Shown one piece after another: positions 29,312 to 36,969 of a stretch of 64,000 nt of DNA. This DNA is from Nocardioides kongjuensis. GTDB lineage: Bacteria; Actinomycetota; Actinomycetes; Propionibacteriales; Nocardioidaceae. The position numbers and the translations under genes were made by a program. The notes beneath the pieces are model-generated. The model made no database searches and was not told the origin of the DNA. It saw only the letters and a list, made by a program, of their open reading frames with translations. Position 1 is the stretch's first letter. Each line of letters starts with the position of its first letter. The stretch is from NCBI RefSeq assembly GCF_013409625.1, contig NZ_JACCBF010000001.1, positions 930,001 to 994,000 of the forward strand, in the 5' to 3' direction.

Positions 29312-30442
29312 TATCTCGTCGATTGCGGCCTTGGTGCGCTCCGTGGAGGACGGCATCAGATGTGTATAGGTTCTGAGCGTGAAACCCGGATCCGCATGGC
29401 CGAGGTACTCGCTGAGCGCCAGGATCGACTCTCCCGCATCAAGGAGCGTACTCGCGTAGAAGTGGCGCAGGGCGTGACAGCCGTTCTCGCGCTTCGGTTC
29501 GACGCCGGCTGCGACGAGCGCTGGTCGCCAGATCTTGGGGTTGAAGTAGTTGCGGTTGAGAGCGCCGGACTCCCGTGAGAAGAGGACCAGATCGACGGAC
29601 CGCGACGCCCCATCGCTCCTGTCCCAGGGAAGGGTCACGCTCCGCGGCGGGTAGCGCGTGACGTGGTCGTTGATGAGTTCCAGCACGCGATCGGGCAGCG
29701 GCACCGTGCGGATCTTCCGACCCTTCGGCAGTCCGAAGAGCTGGCGGTTGTTGCCGAGCAGCTTCACCTGACGCCTTATCTCGATCTCGCCGGTGTTGAG
29801 ATCGATGTCGTCGAGCGAGAGGCCGAAGATCTCACCCTGACGCAAGCCGAGACCGACGCCGAGATCAACGACGAGCTTGAATCGGTCCGGCAGTTCCTCA
29901 CGCACGGCCAAGACGCGCTCGCGAGTCCATGGCCGGAACTTTCGCGGATCGGACTTCGGACGTCGCACCGACGGGGCCTTGCAGGGGTTCTTGGGAATGA
30001 GTCCGTCGTCGACTGCAGCCGTGAACACGGAGGAGACGTTGGCGTAGATGACCTTCCGGTAGTTCCCGGATAGGCCGGTGAGCGTTCGGAGCCATCCCTG
30101 GATGGTCGAGGGCTGCACATCTGAAAGGTTGCGGGCCCCCAGGTGCGGCATGACGTGCAGGCGGAATCGGAGCTCCACCATCTCGACCGTGCCCTCCTCG
30201 AAGGTCTGAGCGGCGAGCCACTGATTCGCGTACTCCTCGAAGCGCACCTTCCCGGCGTCGGGATCGATGTAGTGGCCGCGAACGAGGTCCGCTGACACCA
30301 TGGCTGCGAACCGATCTGCCTCGACCTTGCGTCGGAAAGTCTTGGCCCTGGCCCTGCCGTCGGACTCTCGCCAACGGACGCGGTAGGTGATGGTCCGCTT
30401 TCCATCGGTCGAGGTGCGTTCGCGACGCTCAACCCACGCCAT
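29276..30442 (-). CDS. Tyrosine recombinase / phage-type integrase
   Basis: A 388-residue integrase. An N-terminal arm-binding part (about 1-60) and a SAM-like core-binding domain (about 65-150) precede the catalytic domain, where the active-site residues are visible: Arg in GLRQGE near 200, HALRH near 321, the GHADPG histidine near 347 and the nucleophile Tyr in RTYTHL near 357. Intact and of normal length. The start overlaps the excisionase stop, the usual arrangement in actinobacterial elements. It would catalyse excision and integration at the site beside thiC. Confidence 0.95.
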   Translation of the reverse strand: MAWVERRERTSTDGKRTITYRVRWRESDGRARAKTFRRKVEADRFAAMVSADLVRGHYIDPDAGKVRFEEYANQWLAAQTFEEGTVEMVELRFRLHVMPHLGARNLSDVQPSTIQGWLRTLTGLSGNYRKVIYANVSSVFTAAVDDGLIPKNPCKAPSVRRPKSDPRKFRPWTRERVLAVREELPDRFKLVVDLGVGLGLRQGEIFGLSLDDIDLNTGEIEIRRQVKLLGNNRQLFGLPKGRKIRTVPLPDRVLELINDHVTRYPPRSVTLPWDRSDGASRSVDLVLFSRESGALNRNYFNPKIWRPALVAAGVEPKRENGCHALRHFYASTLLDAGESILALSEYLGHADPGFTLRTYTHLMPSSTERTKAAIDEILSVPSAPHEPE

Positions 30443-30620
30443 GACGCCTCTCCAGGTGCTCGTCCAGCCAGGACCGCAGCGTTGAGGGTTCGTAACGCAG
30501 GTGACGTCCGACGCGGTAGGCCTCCGGACCGCAGCCCTTGTGGCGCCATTGGTACAGGGTGGCGACCGGGATGCCCAGGAACTGGTGACGTCCCGCGTCG
30601 TGGTGGAGTTTCCTCGACAC
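30429..30620 (-). CDS. xis: Excisionase / MerR-like HTH protein, N-terminus altered by IS insertion
   Basis: A 63-residue small helix-turn-helix protein with the excisionase signature LGIPVATLYQWRHKG followed by RVGRHLRYEPSTLRSWLDEH. Family members usually begin with a short segment such as LxTPEEVAxxLG; here the first dozen residues (SRKLHHDAGRHQ) do not match, and the GTG start at 30620 lies within the terminal repeat of an IS256-type element. The native promoter and start have therefore probably been displaced. It may be expressed from the IS, or not at all, which would affect excision of the element. Confidence 0.7.
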   Translation of the reverse strand: MSRKLHHDAGRHQFLGIPVATLYQWRHKGCGPEAYRVGRHLRYEPSTLRSWLDEHLERRHGVG

Positions 30621-31939
30621 CGTGCGGGTCAGTGGTTCTCATGATGCCGTCATGAGTTCGGGCTTGGCCACCTCCTGCTCGGTCTTGTTGGTGCCGGTGA
30701 TGAGTTCCATGGAGTGTTCGGACAGATAGCGACGTTCGGCGGTGACCTGCCATTCGTCGTGGGCTTCGACCAGGACGGCCCCGGCCAGCCTGAGCAGGGC
30801 CTCGGGGTTGGGGAAGACGCCGACGACGTCGGTGCGGCGTTTGACCTCCTTGTTGAGCCGCTCCAAGGGGTTGGTCGACCAGATCTTTTTCCAGTGCGAC
30901 ACCGGGAACCCGGTGAACGCGAGGAGGTCGTCGTGGGCATCACGCAACATCTGCTCGACCTTGGGCAGCTGTTTGCCGAGCATCGCCGCGATGACCTCGA
31001 ACTGCTCACCAACGTGCTCGGCGTCGGGTTGGGCGAAGATCGTGCGGATTGCGGCGGCGACCATCTCAGCGTTGCCCTTCGGTACGACCGCGAGGACGTT
31101 GCGCATGAAGTGGACCCGGCACCGCTGCCAGCTCGCGCCGACAAAGACAGCGGCGATCGCTGTCTTCAGGCCGGTGTGGGCGTCGCTGATGACCAGCTGG
31201 ACACCACCCAGGCCGCGGGCCTTCAGACCGCGCAGGAACGCGGTCCAGAACGCCCCGTCCTCGCTGTCCCCGACGTCGAACCCGAGGACCTCACGGCGCC
31301 CGTCGGCGGTGACTCCGGTGGCGATCACGACGGCCTGGGACACCACGCGACGGTTCACGCGGGCCTTGCAGTAGGTGGCGTCGAGGAACACGTACGGGTA
31401 GGTGATCTCGCCCAGCGACCGGTCGCGGAACGCGCCGACTTCCTCGTCGAGGTCCGCGCAGATGCGGGAGACCTCGGACTTGCTGATCCCGGTGTCCGCG
31501 CCGAGTGCTTTGACCAGGTCGTCGACCTTCCTGGTCGAGACACCGTGGAGGTAGGCCTCCATCACCACCGCGAACAAGGCCTGGTCGACCCGTCGTCGGC
31601 GTTCGAGCAGTGAGGGGAAGAAGGATCCCGACCGCAGCTTCGGGATCCGCAGTTCCAGGTCGCCGGCGGTCGTGGACAGGGTCCGCGGCCGGGAGCCGTT
31701 GCGCTGTGTCGTGCGTTGGTCGGTGCGTTCCCAGGGGCCGGCGCCGATCACAGCGGTGAGCTCGGCGTCGATCAACGCCTGGTAGATCGTCTGTGCCGCG
31801 GTGCGGACGCGGTCCTCGACCCCGCCGGCCTGCATGGCTTCAAGTACCTCGAGTAGTGCAGCATTGTCCAAGGCCATCGTGCTTCGTGTCCTATCCGTGA
31901 GTGTCTGTCGCAAGTACTCACTGACCGTCGCACGATGGC
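30616..31939. mobile_element. IS256-family insertion sequence
   Basis: About 1324 bp with one transposase on the minus strand. Imperfect terminal inverted repeats are visible: GACACCGTGCGGGTCAGTGG at the left end and, on the opposite strand, GCCATCGTGCGACGGTCAGTG at the right, sharing CGTGCG and GGTCAGTG. The ends were placed by this match and could be off by a few bases. No 8-9 bp target duplication is evident, so the element may be old or its flank rearranged. Confidence 0.75.
30639..31877 (-). CDS. IS256-family transposase (mutator type)
   Basis: A 412-residue mutator-type DDE transposase. The catalytic residues can be placed as Asp in FLDATYCK (about 164), Asp in VISDAHTG (about 229) and Glu in NPLERLNKEVKRRT (about 338). 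The C(2)H-like CRVHFMRN segment between the second Asp and the Glu is also typical. Full length and apparently intact. ATG at 31877 was chosen over a start further upstream within the IS end. It probably moved into the start of the excisionase gene. Confidence 0.93.
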   Translation of the reverse strand: MALDNAALLEVLEAMQAGGVEDRVRTAAQTIYQALIDAELTAVIGAGPWERTDQRTTQRNGSRPRTLSTTAGDLELRIPKLRSGSFFPSLLERRRRVDQALFAVVMEAYLHGVSTRKVDDLVKALGADTGISKSEVSRICADLDEEVGAFRDRSLGEITYPYVFLDATYCKARVNRRVVSQAVVIATGVTADGRREVLGFDVGDSEDGAFWTAFLRGLKARGLGGVQLVISDAHTGLKTAIAAVFVGASWQRCRVHFMRNVLAVVPKGNAEMVAAAIRTIFAQPDAEHVGEQFEVIAAMLGKQLPKVEQMLRDAHDDLLAFTGFPVSHWKKIWSTNPLERLNKEVKRRTDVVGVFPNPEALLRLAGAVLVEAHDEWQVTAERRYLSEHSMELITGTNKTEQEVAKPELMTAS

Positions 31940-31976
31940 CGCCTACGTCACCGGCAACACGACGAACCTCAACGCC

Positions 31977-32009
31977 GAGGAACTACACCACTCGGCGGGA
32001 CGTCACCCA
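31977..32009 (+). repeat. Inverted copy of the excisionase 5' segment on the far side of the IS
   Basis: Starting at 31977, the + strand reads GAGGAACTACACCACTCGGC and goes on to GGGACGTCACC. The minus strand just left of the IS (30615 down to 30582) reads nearly the same, with a one-base gap and about four substitutions over 34 positions. Both copies encode a peptide like EELHH-AGRH. The IS is therefore flanked by inverted copies of one short sequence. The 137 bases from 31940 to 32080 contain no other feature. Confidence 0.6.
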
Positions 32010-32080
32010 GGAACTCAGCAACTTCGTCGGCCGTGAGAAGGCGTTCCATCGCGCGCCCCTGCCTCGGAGGCTTCCGCGCG

Positions 32081-33388
32081 CTAGAGGTACGGGACATTGG
32101 GCGCTCCCTTCTCGGGTGGACGGTGAATCAATGCGGCGTGGAGGTTGACCCGACTGACTCCAGGCGAGTCCGACACGGGGCTTGCAGCCGGTCGAAGGCG
32201 TTTACGGGCGGTTCGGATGACATCGAGGTCGCCGGGCCGAGCGACCGGAACGAAACGTTCGCGGACTGGATGAACGAGTCGCCCGTCGCCGCTTACCAGC
32301 CGAGGGACGGTCACGCGCTCCACGAAAGCTCCGCGCTCGACCCCTGCTTCGAGGATGTCGGTGATGCGCGAGTCGACTCGGTCGAAGAGGACGTTGAACC
32401 CGCCCAGCATCCGAGGCTCGAGGACGGCGTCGGCTGGTAGGGCCTTCATCCGGCCTACTGCGTTCGCGGCTTCTGCTGTCGCGGCCGCCCCGTTACCGAG
32501 CCGGCCGCCGACGTTCCGGAGTTCACGCTGGATCTGCGAGTAGGTGGCCGCACGTTCCCGCCATCGGCCGGCGAGGTCGGGGTCGATCCGCTGCGCGTAG
32601 GGAATAAGGGCGGTCGTGAGGAGGCGCTGGGAGTCGACGATCAGACGGAGATTCATCGCGTTGGGGAACGTCTTCAGCCTGACGAGCAGGTTGTGCTCGG
32701 CCTGAAGTACGCCGAGGACTCCAGGCTTCGCCGGCCCCCGGATCGGCTTGGTCCGCGGGCGCCATCCCGTCTGGTCCACGCTGTAGTCGGGCTGTCCGAG
32801 GCTGACGTCGAGTGCCGTGGCTAGTGCGGCCCATCCGAGGCGGTCGCAACCAGGGAGCGATACCCACTCGGGAGTGTTCCGGTAGCGCCGGTCAAGGATG
32901 ACGAGCGCCTGGCTGATTGCCGCGACGTCGCCTGCGACGGCGCGGCCCTGGGCTGCAGTCAGATGCCGAGCTTGGTCTGGCGCAGTGTCGTGCTCAGCCA
33001 ATGCCGCGGCGCGCGCAGCAAGCCGCCAGTGCTCGACCAGCACGTTGGGGCTCGGCGTCGTGAGCTCGATGCTCGAGGCGGTCTTGGTCTGCGACTCGGC
33101 GCGCGCGTACTCGAGTGCCCGGGCGAGCTCTCCGATTGCCGCGCCATGCTCGGCAGCTGCGCGAAACGGGTCCGCTGGCTTGGCCGGGATGTTGGCGAAC
33201 GCGAGGGGTCGTGCCACGCCAACGGCCTGCGCGCACCACACGAGGATGGACTGCCTGAACCGCAGCACCTCCCGACCCACCGCTGCCCGATCGGCGGCAG
33301 GATCCGCGGCGAGGCGATGCATCACACGGTGCTGGCGAAGCAGCGCAGCCAACTCCGTGCGCATCTGCGCGCCGTTCTCGCCGTACAT
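32081..33388 (-). CDS. Hypothetical protein of the integrative element, 435 residues
   Basis: A mostly helical, alanine- and arginine-rich protein with no recognised catalytic motif. Features include a WVSLPGCDRLGWAALATAL segment near residue 180 and a run LGNGAAATAEAANAVGRM near 300. ATG at 33388 overlaps the stop of the preceding small gene by one base, so the pair is co-translated. Similar large helical proteins often sit next to SSB and DUF4913 genes in actinobacterial conjugative elements, but the function is unknown. Codon use is normal for the element. Confidence 0.75.
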   Translation of the reverse strand: MYGENGAQMRTELAALLRQHRVMHRLAADPAADRAAVGREVLRFRQSILVWCAQAVGVARPLAFANIPAKPADPFRAAAEHGAAIGELARALEYARAESQTKTASSIELTTPSPNVLVEHWRLAARAAALAEHDTAPDQARHLTAAQGRAVAGDVAAISQALVILDRRYRNTPEWVSLPGCDRLGWAALATALDVSLGQPDYSVDQTGWRPRTKPIRGPAKPGVLGVLQAEHNLLVRLKTFPNAMNLRLIVDSQRLLTTALIPYAQRIDPDLAGRWRERAATYSQIQRELRNVGGRLGNGAAATAEAANAVGRMKALPADAVLEPRMLGGFNVLFDRVDSRITDILEAGVERGAFVERVTVPRLVSGDGRLVHPVRERFVPVARPGDLDVIRTARKRLRPAASPVSDSPGVSRVNLHAALIHRPPEKGAPNVPYL

Positions 33389-33687
33389 CAGCCGATGTCC
33401 AGGTCGCGCGCGTCGCCGAGCATGGCGAGGATCAACTCGACGGACAGAGCGTCAACACCGAAGTGCTCGAGCTCCTCGATAGCGCTGCCGGCGACCGCGA
33501 AAAGGATGTCGCGGTCGTCTGTCAGGTCGTCGGTGTCAAGCGCGGGGCACTCGTCGTTATGGACGCGGTCCAGTTCGAGCAGGACGCGTTCGTAGGCGGA
33601 GGAGGCCTCGATGTTGGGTGCGCAGTTGGCGAGCGCCGCGACGTACGACCTGGCCTGAGCGAGTGTCTGTGCGTGGGGGAGAAACAT
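33388..33687 (-). CDS. Small hypothetical protein, 99 residues
   Basis: An acidic helical protein (ends DARDLDIG) with no recognised domain. ATG at 33687 is preceded by GAAGGA; a longer upstream frame rich in arginine was rejected as non-coding. It lies between the DUF4913 gene and the 435-residue gene, and its TGA overlaps the next ATG. Probably an accessory protein of the element's replication or maintenance module. Confidence 0.7.
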   Translation of the reverse strand: MFLPHAQTLAQARSYVAALANCAPNIEASSAYERVLLELDRVHNDECPALDTDDLTDDRDILFAVAGSAIEELEHFGVDALSVELILAMLGDARDLDIG

Positions 33688-33804
33688 GGTGGGTCCTTCG
33701 GGAGTTCGGGCTTCGACCGTGCGCCGCCTGACGTTGCGTTGCTGCGCATGCCGCGAATGCTGTGGACGGGGATACGGCCGGCGAGGCCATGGCGTGGTCA
33801 TGGC

Positions 33805-34329
33805 TCACCCGATGACCTGCCGGTGGGCGATCGCTTCGATGCGGAGGCGCTGGCGCAGGTCCTCACGCACGAACTCCTCGAAGTCCGCGTCCCGGTCACG
33901 GATCTCGATCTCGGCACCGGACTCCGCCGGAGACTCGCCGGGCCAAGTGGTCTGCCGCGTCGGACGGTCTCGGTCGAGCCGAGTGCCGCAGATCGAAACC
34001 CAGTCGCGCAGACGGTGGCGGGCCTCGGCGAACTCCCGCATCCAGTTGATCGGCGCCGATGGGGGCGCTGAGTCGTGGTAGCAGCTGAGCCAGTGGCAGT
34101 GAAGGGCCGAGAGCTCCCATACGAGCTCGTCGTGGCGATGCCAGTACGGCGGCACGATGTTAGGCGGGAGCCCGAACGTCACCTTGAGCCACTTCACCCA
34201 GCGGTCGAGGTCATGCCACTCGATGTCGGCGTGCTTGGCGTCGAGGGCGTTCCAGTTGATCGGCTCAGGTGGACGATCGAAGAGGTCAGTGACGTCTCGG
34301 TCGTCGGGTTCGTCCGGGTACGGACTCAC
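33805..34329 (-). CDS. DUF4913-like protein
   Basis: A 174-residue protein whose core matches what I know of DUF4913: WVKWLKVTFGL, then VPPYWHRHDELVWELSALHCHWL, then APPSAPINWMREFAEARHRLRDW. This family is common in actinobacterial plasmids and conjugative elements beside SSB and is uncharacterised. GTG start at 34329, 12 bases after the ssb stop. The conserved WHRH and CxHWL residues might bind metal, but this is a guess. The C-terminal 50 residues are charged and probably flexible. Confidence 0.8.
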   Translation of the reverse strand: MSPYPDEPDDRDVTDLFDRPPEPINWNALDAKHADIEWHDLDRWVKWLKVTFGLPPNIVPPYWHRHDELVWELSALHCHWLSCYHDSAPPSAPINWMREFAEARHRLRDWVSICGTRLDRDRPTRQTTWPGESPAESGAEIEIRDRDADFEEFVREDLRQRLRIEAIAHRQVIG

Positions 34330-34341
34330 AACAGCGACCGA

Positions 34342-34755
34342 TCAGAGGCCGACAGCGGGCGGCTGCGGTACAGCGGTGAGGGGCCGATCGGCAGCGTGAC
34401 GGCCGCGCTGGACGACGTAGTCGGTCTTGTTGGCGTTGTGGCCGATCTTGCGGGCGACGAACTCTTCCTTGATGACGCTGCCCTCGCGGCTGTCGACCTC
34501 GTACTCGTGGACGTAGCCGCTGGCCACGAAGGAGTCGCCCTTGCGGAAGCGGGCGTAGGTCTCGCGTGCGGTGCTCTCGAAAGCGACCATGTCGTGGAAG
34601 GTGGGGTCCAGCTTCGTGAAGCTGCCGTCGGCTTCCTTGCGCCACTGCTCGACGCCCACACGCATCCGGCAGCATTCGGCGCCCTGTTTGGTGAAGTGAA
34701 GGTCGGGCGCGGATGCGACAAAGCCGACCAGGCTCATCTGGGTTGGGATGGACAC
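34342..34755 (-). CDS. ssb: Single-stranded DNA-binding protein (SSB-like)
   Basis: A 137-residue protein with the OB-fold SSB pattern: an N-terminal strand MSLVGFVASAPDLHFT, then RMRVGVEQWRK, then DMVAFESTARETYARFRKGDSFVASGYV, corresponding to the W/F-R-x-A-E-x-hydrophobic-x-KG-D core. It is shorter than chromosomal SSB and lacks the acidic C-terminal tail that binds partners. GTG at 34755 follows AAGGAGG. It probably coats transferred single-stranded DNA. Confidence 0.85.
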   Translation of the reverse strand: MSIPTQMSLVGFVASAPDLHFTKQGAECCRMRVGVEQWRKEADGSFTKLDPTFHDMVAFESTARETYARFRKGDSFVASGYVHEYEVDSREGSVIKEEFVARKIGHNANKTDYVVQRGRHAADRPLTAVPQPPAVGL

Positions 34756-35098
34756 GGACCCTCCTTGGACGTCGGGCGGCCACTGGATCGGCCGCGCTAC
34801 TCAGGAGGTGTTCAGCCGTCGACAATGCGCTGGAGCGCCGTCACCGCCCGCCGAGCGAGGGTGACGTTCAGGCGCCACTGAGCGACGGGCCGTTCGTTCT
34901 GCGTCCAGGACACTGATGCCGCCGAGCGGGTGCCAACTGGCAGCGTCAGTGAAGGCGACAGCCGGGCGACTACGGCAACGGCCTCGGATGGTAATCTGAT
35001 GAAGATCGGTCAAGCGTGACCGTATCCCAGCACTTGGCACAGCGAATCGACTTGCGCCGGGTTCTGCCCGTGGTGTCGCTCTCCACGGGGAGGAGCCC
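34756..35098. other. Gene-free interval between ssb and a small membrane-protein gene
   Basis: 343 bases with no convincing reading frame in either direction. The minus-strand 127-residue frame here has an arginine/proline-rich, domain-free composition and was rejected. It should hold the promoters for ssb (minus) and the small gene at 35099 (plus). I see no clear -10/-35 pair and no strong hairpin. Confidence 0.6.
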
Positions 35099-35287
35099 TT
35101 GTCCCGCGCCGGAAAGTTGATTCCCGTGACTGACCTCGCCCTAATCGCTGGTGCAGGAGCACTCGTCGTCCTCACCCTGAGCAAGCTTGTGTTTGCTCTG
35201 GTCGCGCTACTCCGTGTCCCCGCGAGCGAGCGAGTCGCCGCGATCAGGGCGATCGGTGATGCACTCGCTAAGTGGACTTGGCGGTGA
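35099..35287 (+). CDS. Small single-span membrane protein, 62 residues
   Basis: One predicted membrane helix (ALIAGAGALVVLTLSKLVFA, about residues 14-33), then an amphipathic tail ASERVAAIRAIGDALAKW. TTG at 35099 was chosen because GGGGAGGAG lies a few bases upstream; an internal GTG at 35126 is an alternative start. It is one of few plus-strand genes of the element and sits at the edge of the methyltransferase cargo block. Function unknown; small membrane proteins of this kind are common in conjugative elements. Confidence 0.6.
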   Translation: MSRAGKLIPVTDLALIAGAGALVVLTLSKLVFALVALLRVPASERVAAIRAIGDALAKWTWR

Positions 35288-35313
35288 CAGTGGCAATGGG
35301 CGAAACGGACGTT

Positions 35314-36969
35314 CTAGAGCCCAAGGCGGAGCACCTCTGCCTCGTCGAGTCCGACGCGGGAGAACTGTGCGGACAGACGCTCGACAACGCGTTGAGCATG
35401 GTCTGGCTTGAGGTCTCCGACCCAACGCCATGACTTGTCACCTACCGGGCGAAAGCGGTTGATCCCCCTATTCAACTTCGCCTGCACGATGCCTGCGGGT
35501 GTCGCTTTGAACGTCTCCATCAGGATGTCGGTCGGCCTGGCGTGCAGGCGGAGGCGCACATAGCCGCCATCGACGCGCTGGTCAGGCACCGTCAACATCC
35601 CATCGCCCGGAAGCCGATCACCTTCCGCGGCGACCTCGAGTGGTAACAGCGGGAAGGCACGCGATCCGGTGATCCTCACGCTGTCGCACAGTGGCTGCAC
35701 GCAGACCGCATACGCCCCGCCTCTCTCCAGGATGGAGCCGAGCTGCAATACCGGAGTCGGCTTTGCGTATCGGCTGCGAAGCGACATTCGAGAGGCTAGA
35801 AGGCGGTCAGACAGTGCACGTTCCTCCGAGGTAGTGGAAAAGAGAAGGGTCCCGCTATCCTTCTGCATCTTCTCTCCTCGAGTCTTGCTCGAACCAGCAT
35901 TCTTCAGGTCCTCGAAGAATTCATCGCTGAACCCCTCTGAGAGCAATTTGAGTCGAAGAGCGGCCGTGATCTCTGTGAAGCTTGAGATGCCTCGCGCAGG
36001 GAGGGTCTTGTGGTGGGCGAGCCACTCCTTGATGCGCGGGAGACCGACGTGGCTACCGACCTCATGATCCTGGATAACCGCTTGAATCTCGGAGACGATG
36101 AGCCCCTCGACCTGGCGCTCCACATCCTCTGGATGAGGTAACGAGATCCTCTGGCCGAGGATCGCCGGGTCCAGTTCTGGACCCAGCGCAGCAAGTACCC
36201 GATGAGCATCGTTCCTGATGCCTGCAAGCGCCGATAAAGACGCACTCGTGACCAAGCCGGTGCTGTGCCGACTGAAGTCCTCGACCACAAGCGTGGGCAA
36301 CTCTGCGATGCTCTTCCGTCGGCCCTCAAGGGCCGGGGCCAAGCTTTGGACGTGCTTCTTCGCGAAGACTGAGACCCTCACTGGACCACGACTAAACGCC
36401 ACCTTGGCTTCGTCGTCCCAACTGATGTCTACGCCTTTCAGCGTTTCGCCAGTTGCGACGCTAAGGCGCTCCGCGATCTGCTGCAGATCTGGTTCCCCGG
36501 TATAGACCGTTATAAGGCGCAAACGTCGACGTGGAGATTTTACGTCTTCCTTGAGAACAGCGCGAACCAACTTCTCCGCGGTCTTTCCGTTGTCGCCGTT
36601 CATGTTCCAGTCGAGGATTAGGGCGTCTGCGCGCCTCGCTGTCTTGACGAACGCCGGCTTGAACTCGTCGTTTTCCTCGGTGGTTTGAGGAGACAAGATG
36701 GCACATGCCAGCCCCTTGCTGCCGAAGGAAATGGACACTTCCTGCACGTCGAGATCGTCGGGCGAGGGCTCAGCGGGCGGCGGACGCAACTCGAGCGGCG
36801 CGCCAAGATCGCCGCTCGCGGAACCACTCGACCAGTCGTCTGGCTCGTCGACTGGAGACAAGGGCGATGAGCGACGGTAGGCCTCGTCATCGATCATCAG
36901 CACAGTCTGCAGAAACTCCAGTACTTGCTTCTGGACATGTCGCTCGAACCTGGTTGCCATCTCACGCAT
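35314..36969 (-). CDS. Receiver-domain protein of the methyltransferase/GHKL system
   Basis: A 551-residue protein (548 if ATG 36960 is used). The N-terminal 150 residues resemble a response-regulator receiver: acidic pair in LMIDDEAYR, a roughly 60-residue insertion, then the expected phospho-acceptor Asp in LILDWNMNGD (about residue 120) and a YTGE strand end. The following 400 residues have no recognised domain and no visible DNA-binding or nuclease motif; they would be the output part. ATG 36969 overlaps the stop of the GHKL gene. Its neighbour carries a kinase-like H-box, so the two could form a phospho-signalling pair. Confidence 0.8.
   Translation of the reverse strand: MREMATRFERHVQKQVLEFLQTVLMIDDEAYRRSSPLSPVDEPDDWSSGSASGDLGAPLELRPPPAEPSPDDLDVQEVSISFGSKGLACAILSPQTTEENDEFKPAFVKTARRADALILDWNMNGDNGKTAEKLVRAVLKEDVKSPRRRLRLITVYTGEPDLQQIAERLSVATGETLKGVDISWDDEAKVAFSRGPVRVSVFAKKHVQSLAPALEGRRKSIAELPTLVVEDFSRHSTGLVTSASLSALAGIRNDAHRVLAALGPELDPAILGQRISLPHPEDVERQVEGLIVSEIQAVIQDHEVGSHVGLPRIKEWLAHHKTLPARGISSFTEITAALRLKLLSEGFSDEFFEDLKNAGSSKTRGEKMQKDSGTLLFSTTSEERALSDRLLASRMSLRSRYAKPTPVLQLGSILERGGAYAVCVQPLCDSVRITGSRAFPLLPLEVAAEGDRLPGDGMLTVPDQRVDGGYVRLRLHARPTDILMETFKATPAGIVQAKLNRGINRFRPVGDKSWRWVGDLKPDHAQRVVERLSAQFSRVGLDEAEVLRLGL

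Noticed and set aside
34801..35184. 127-residue minus-strand frame upstream of ssb
   Set aside because: Domain-free, Arg/Ser/Ala-rich, no ribosome site, and it overlaps the better-supported plus-strand small gene at 35099.
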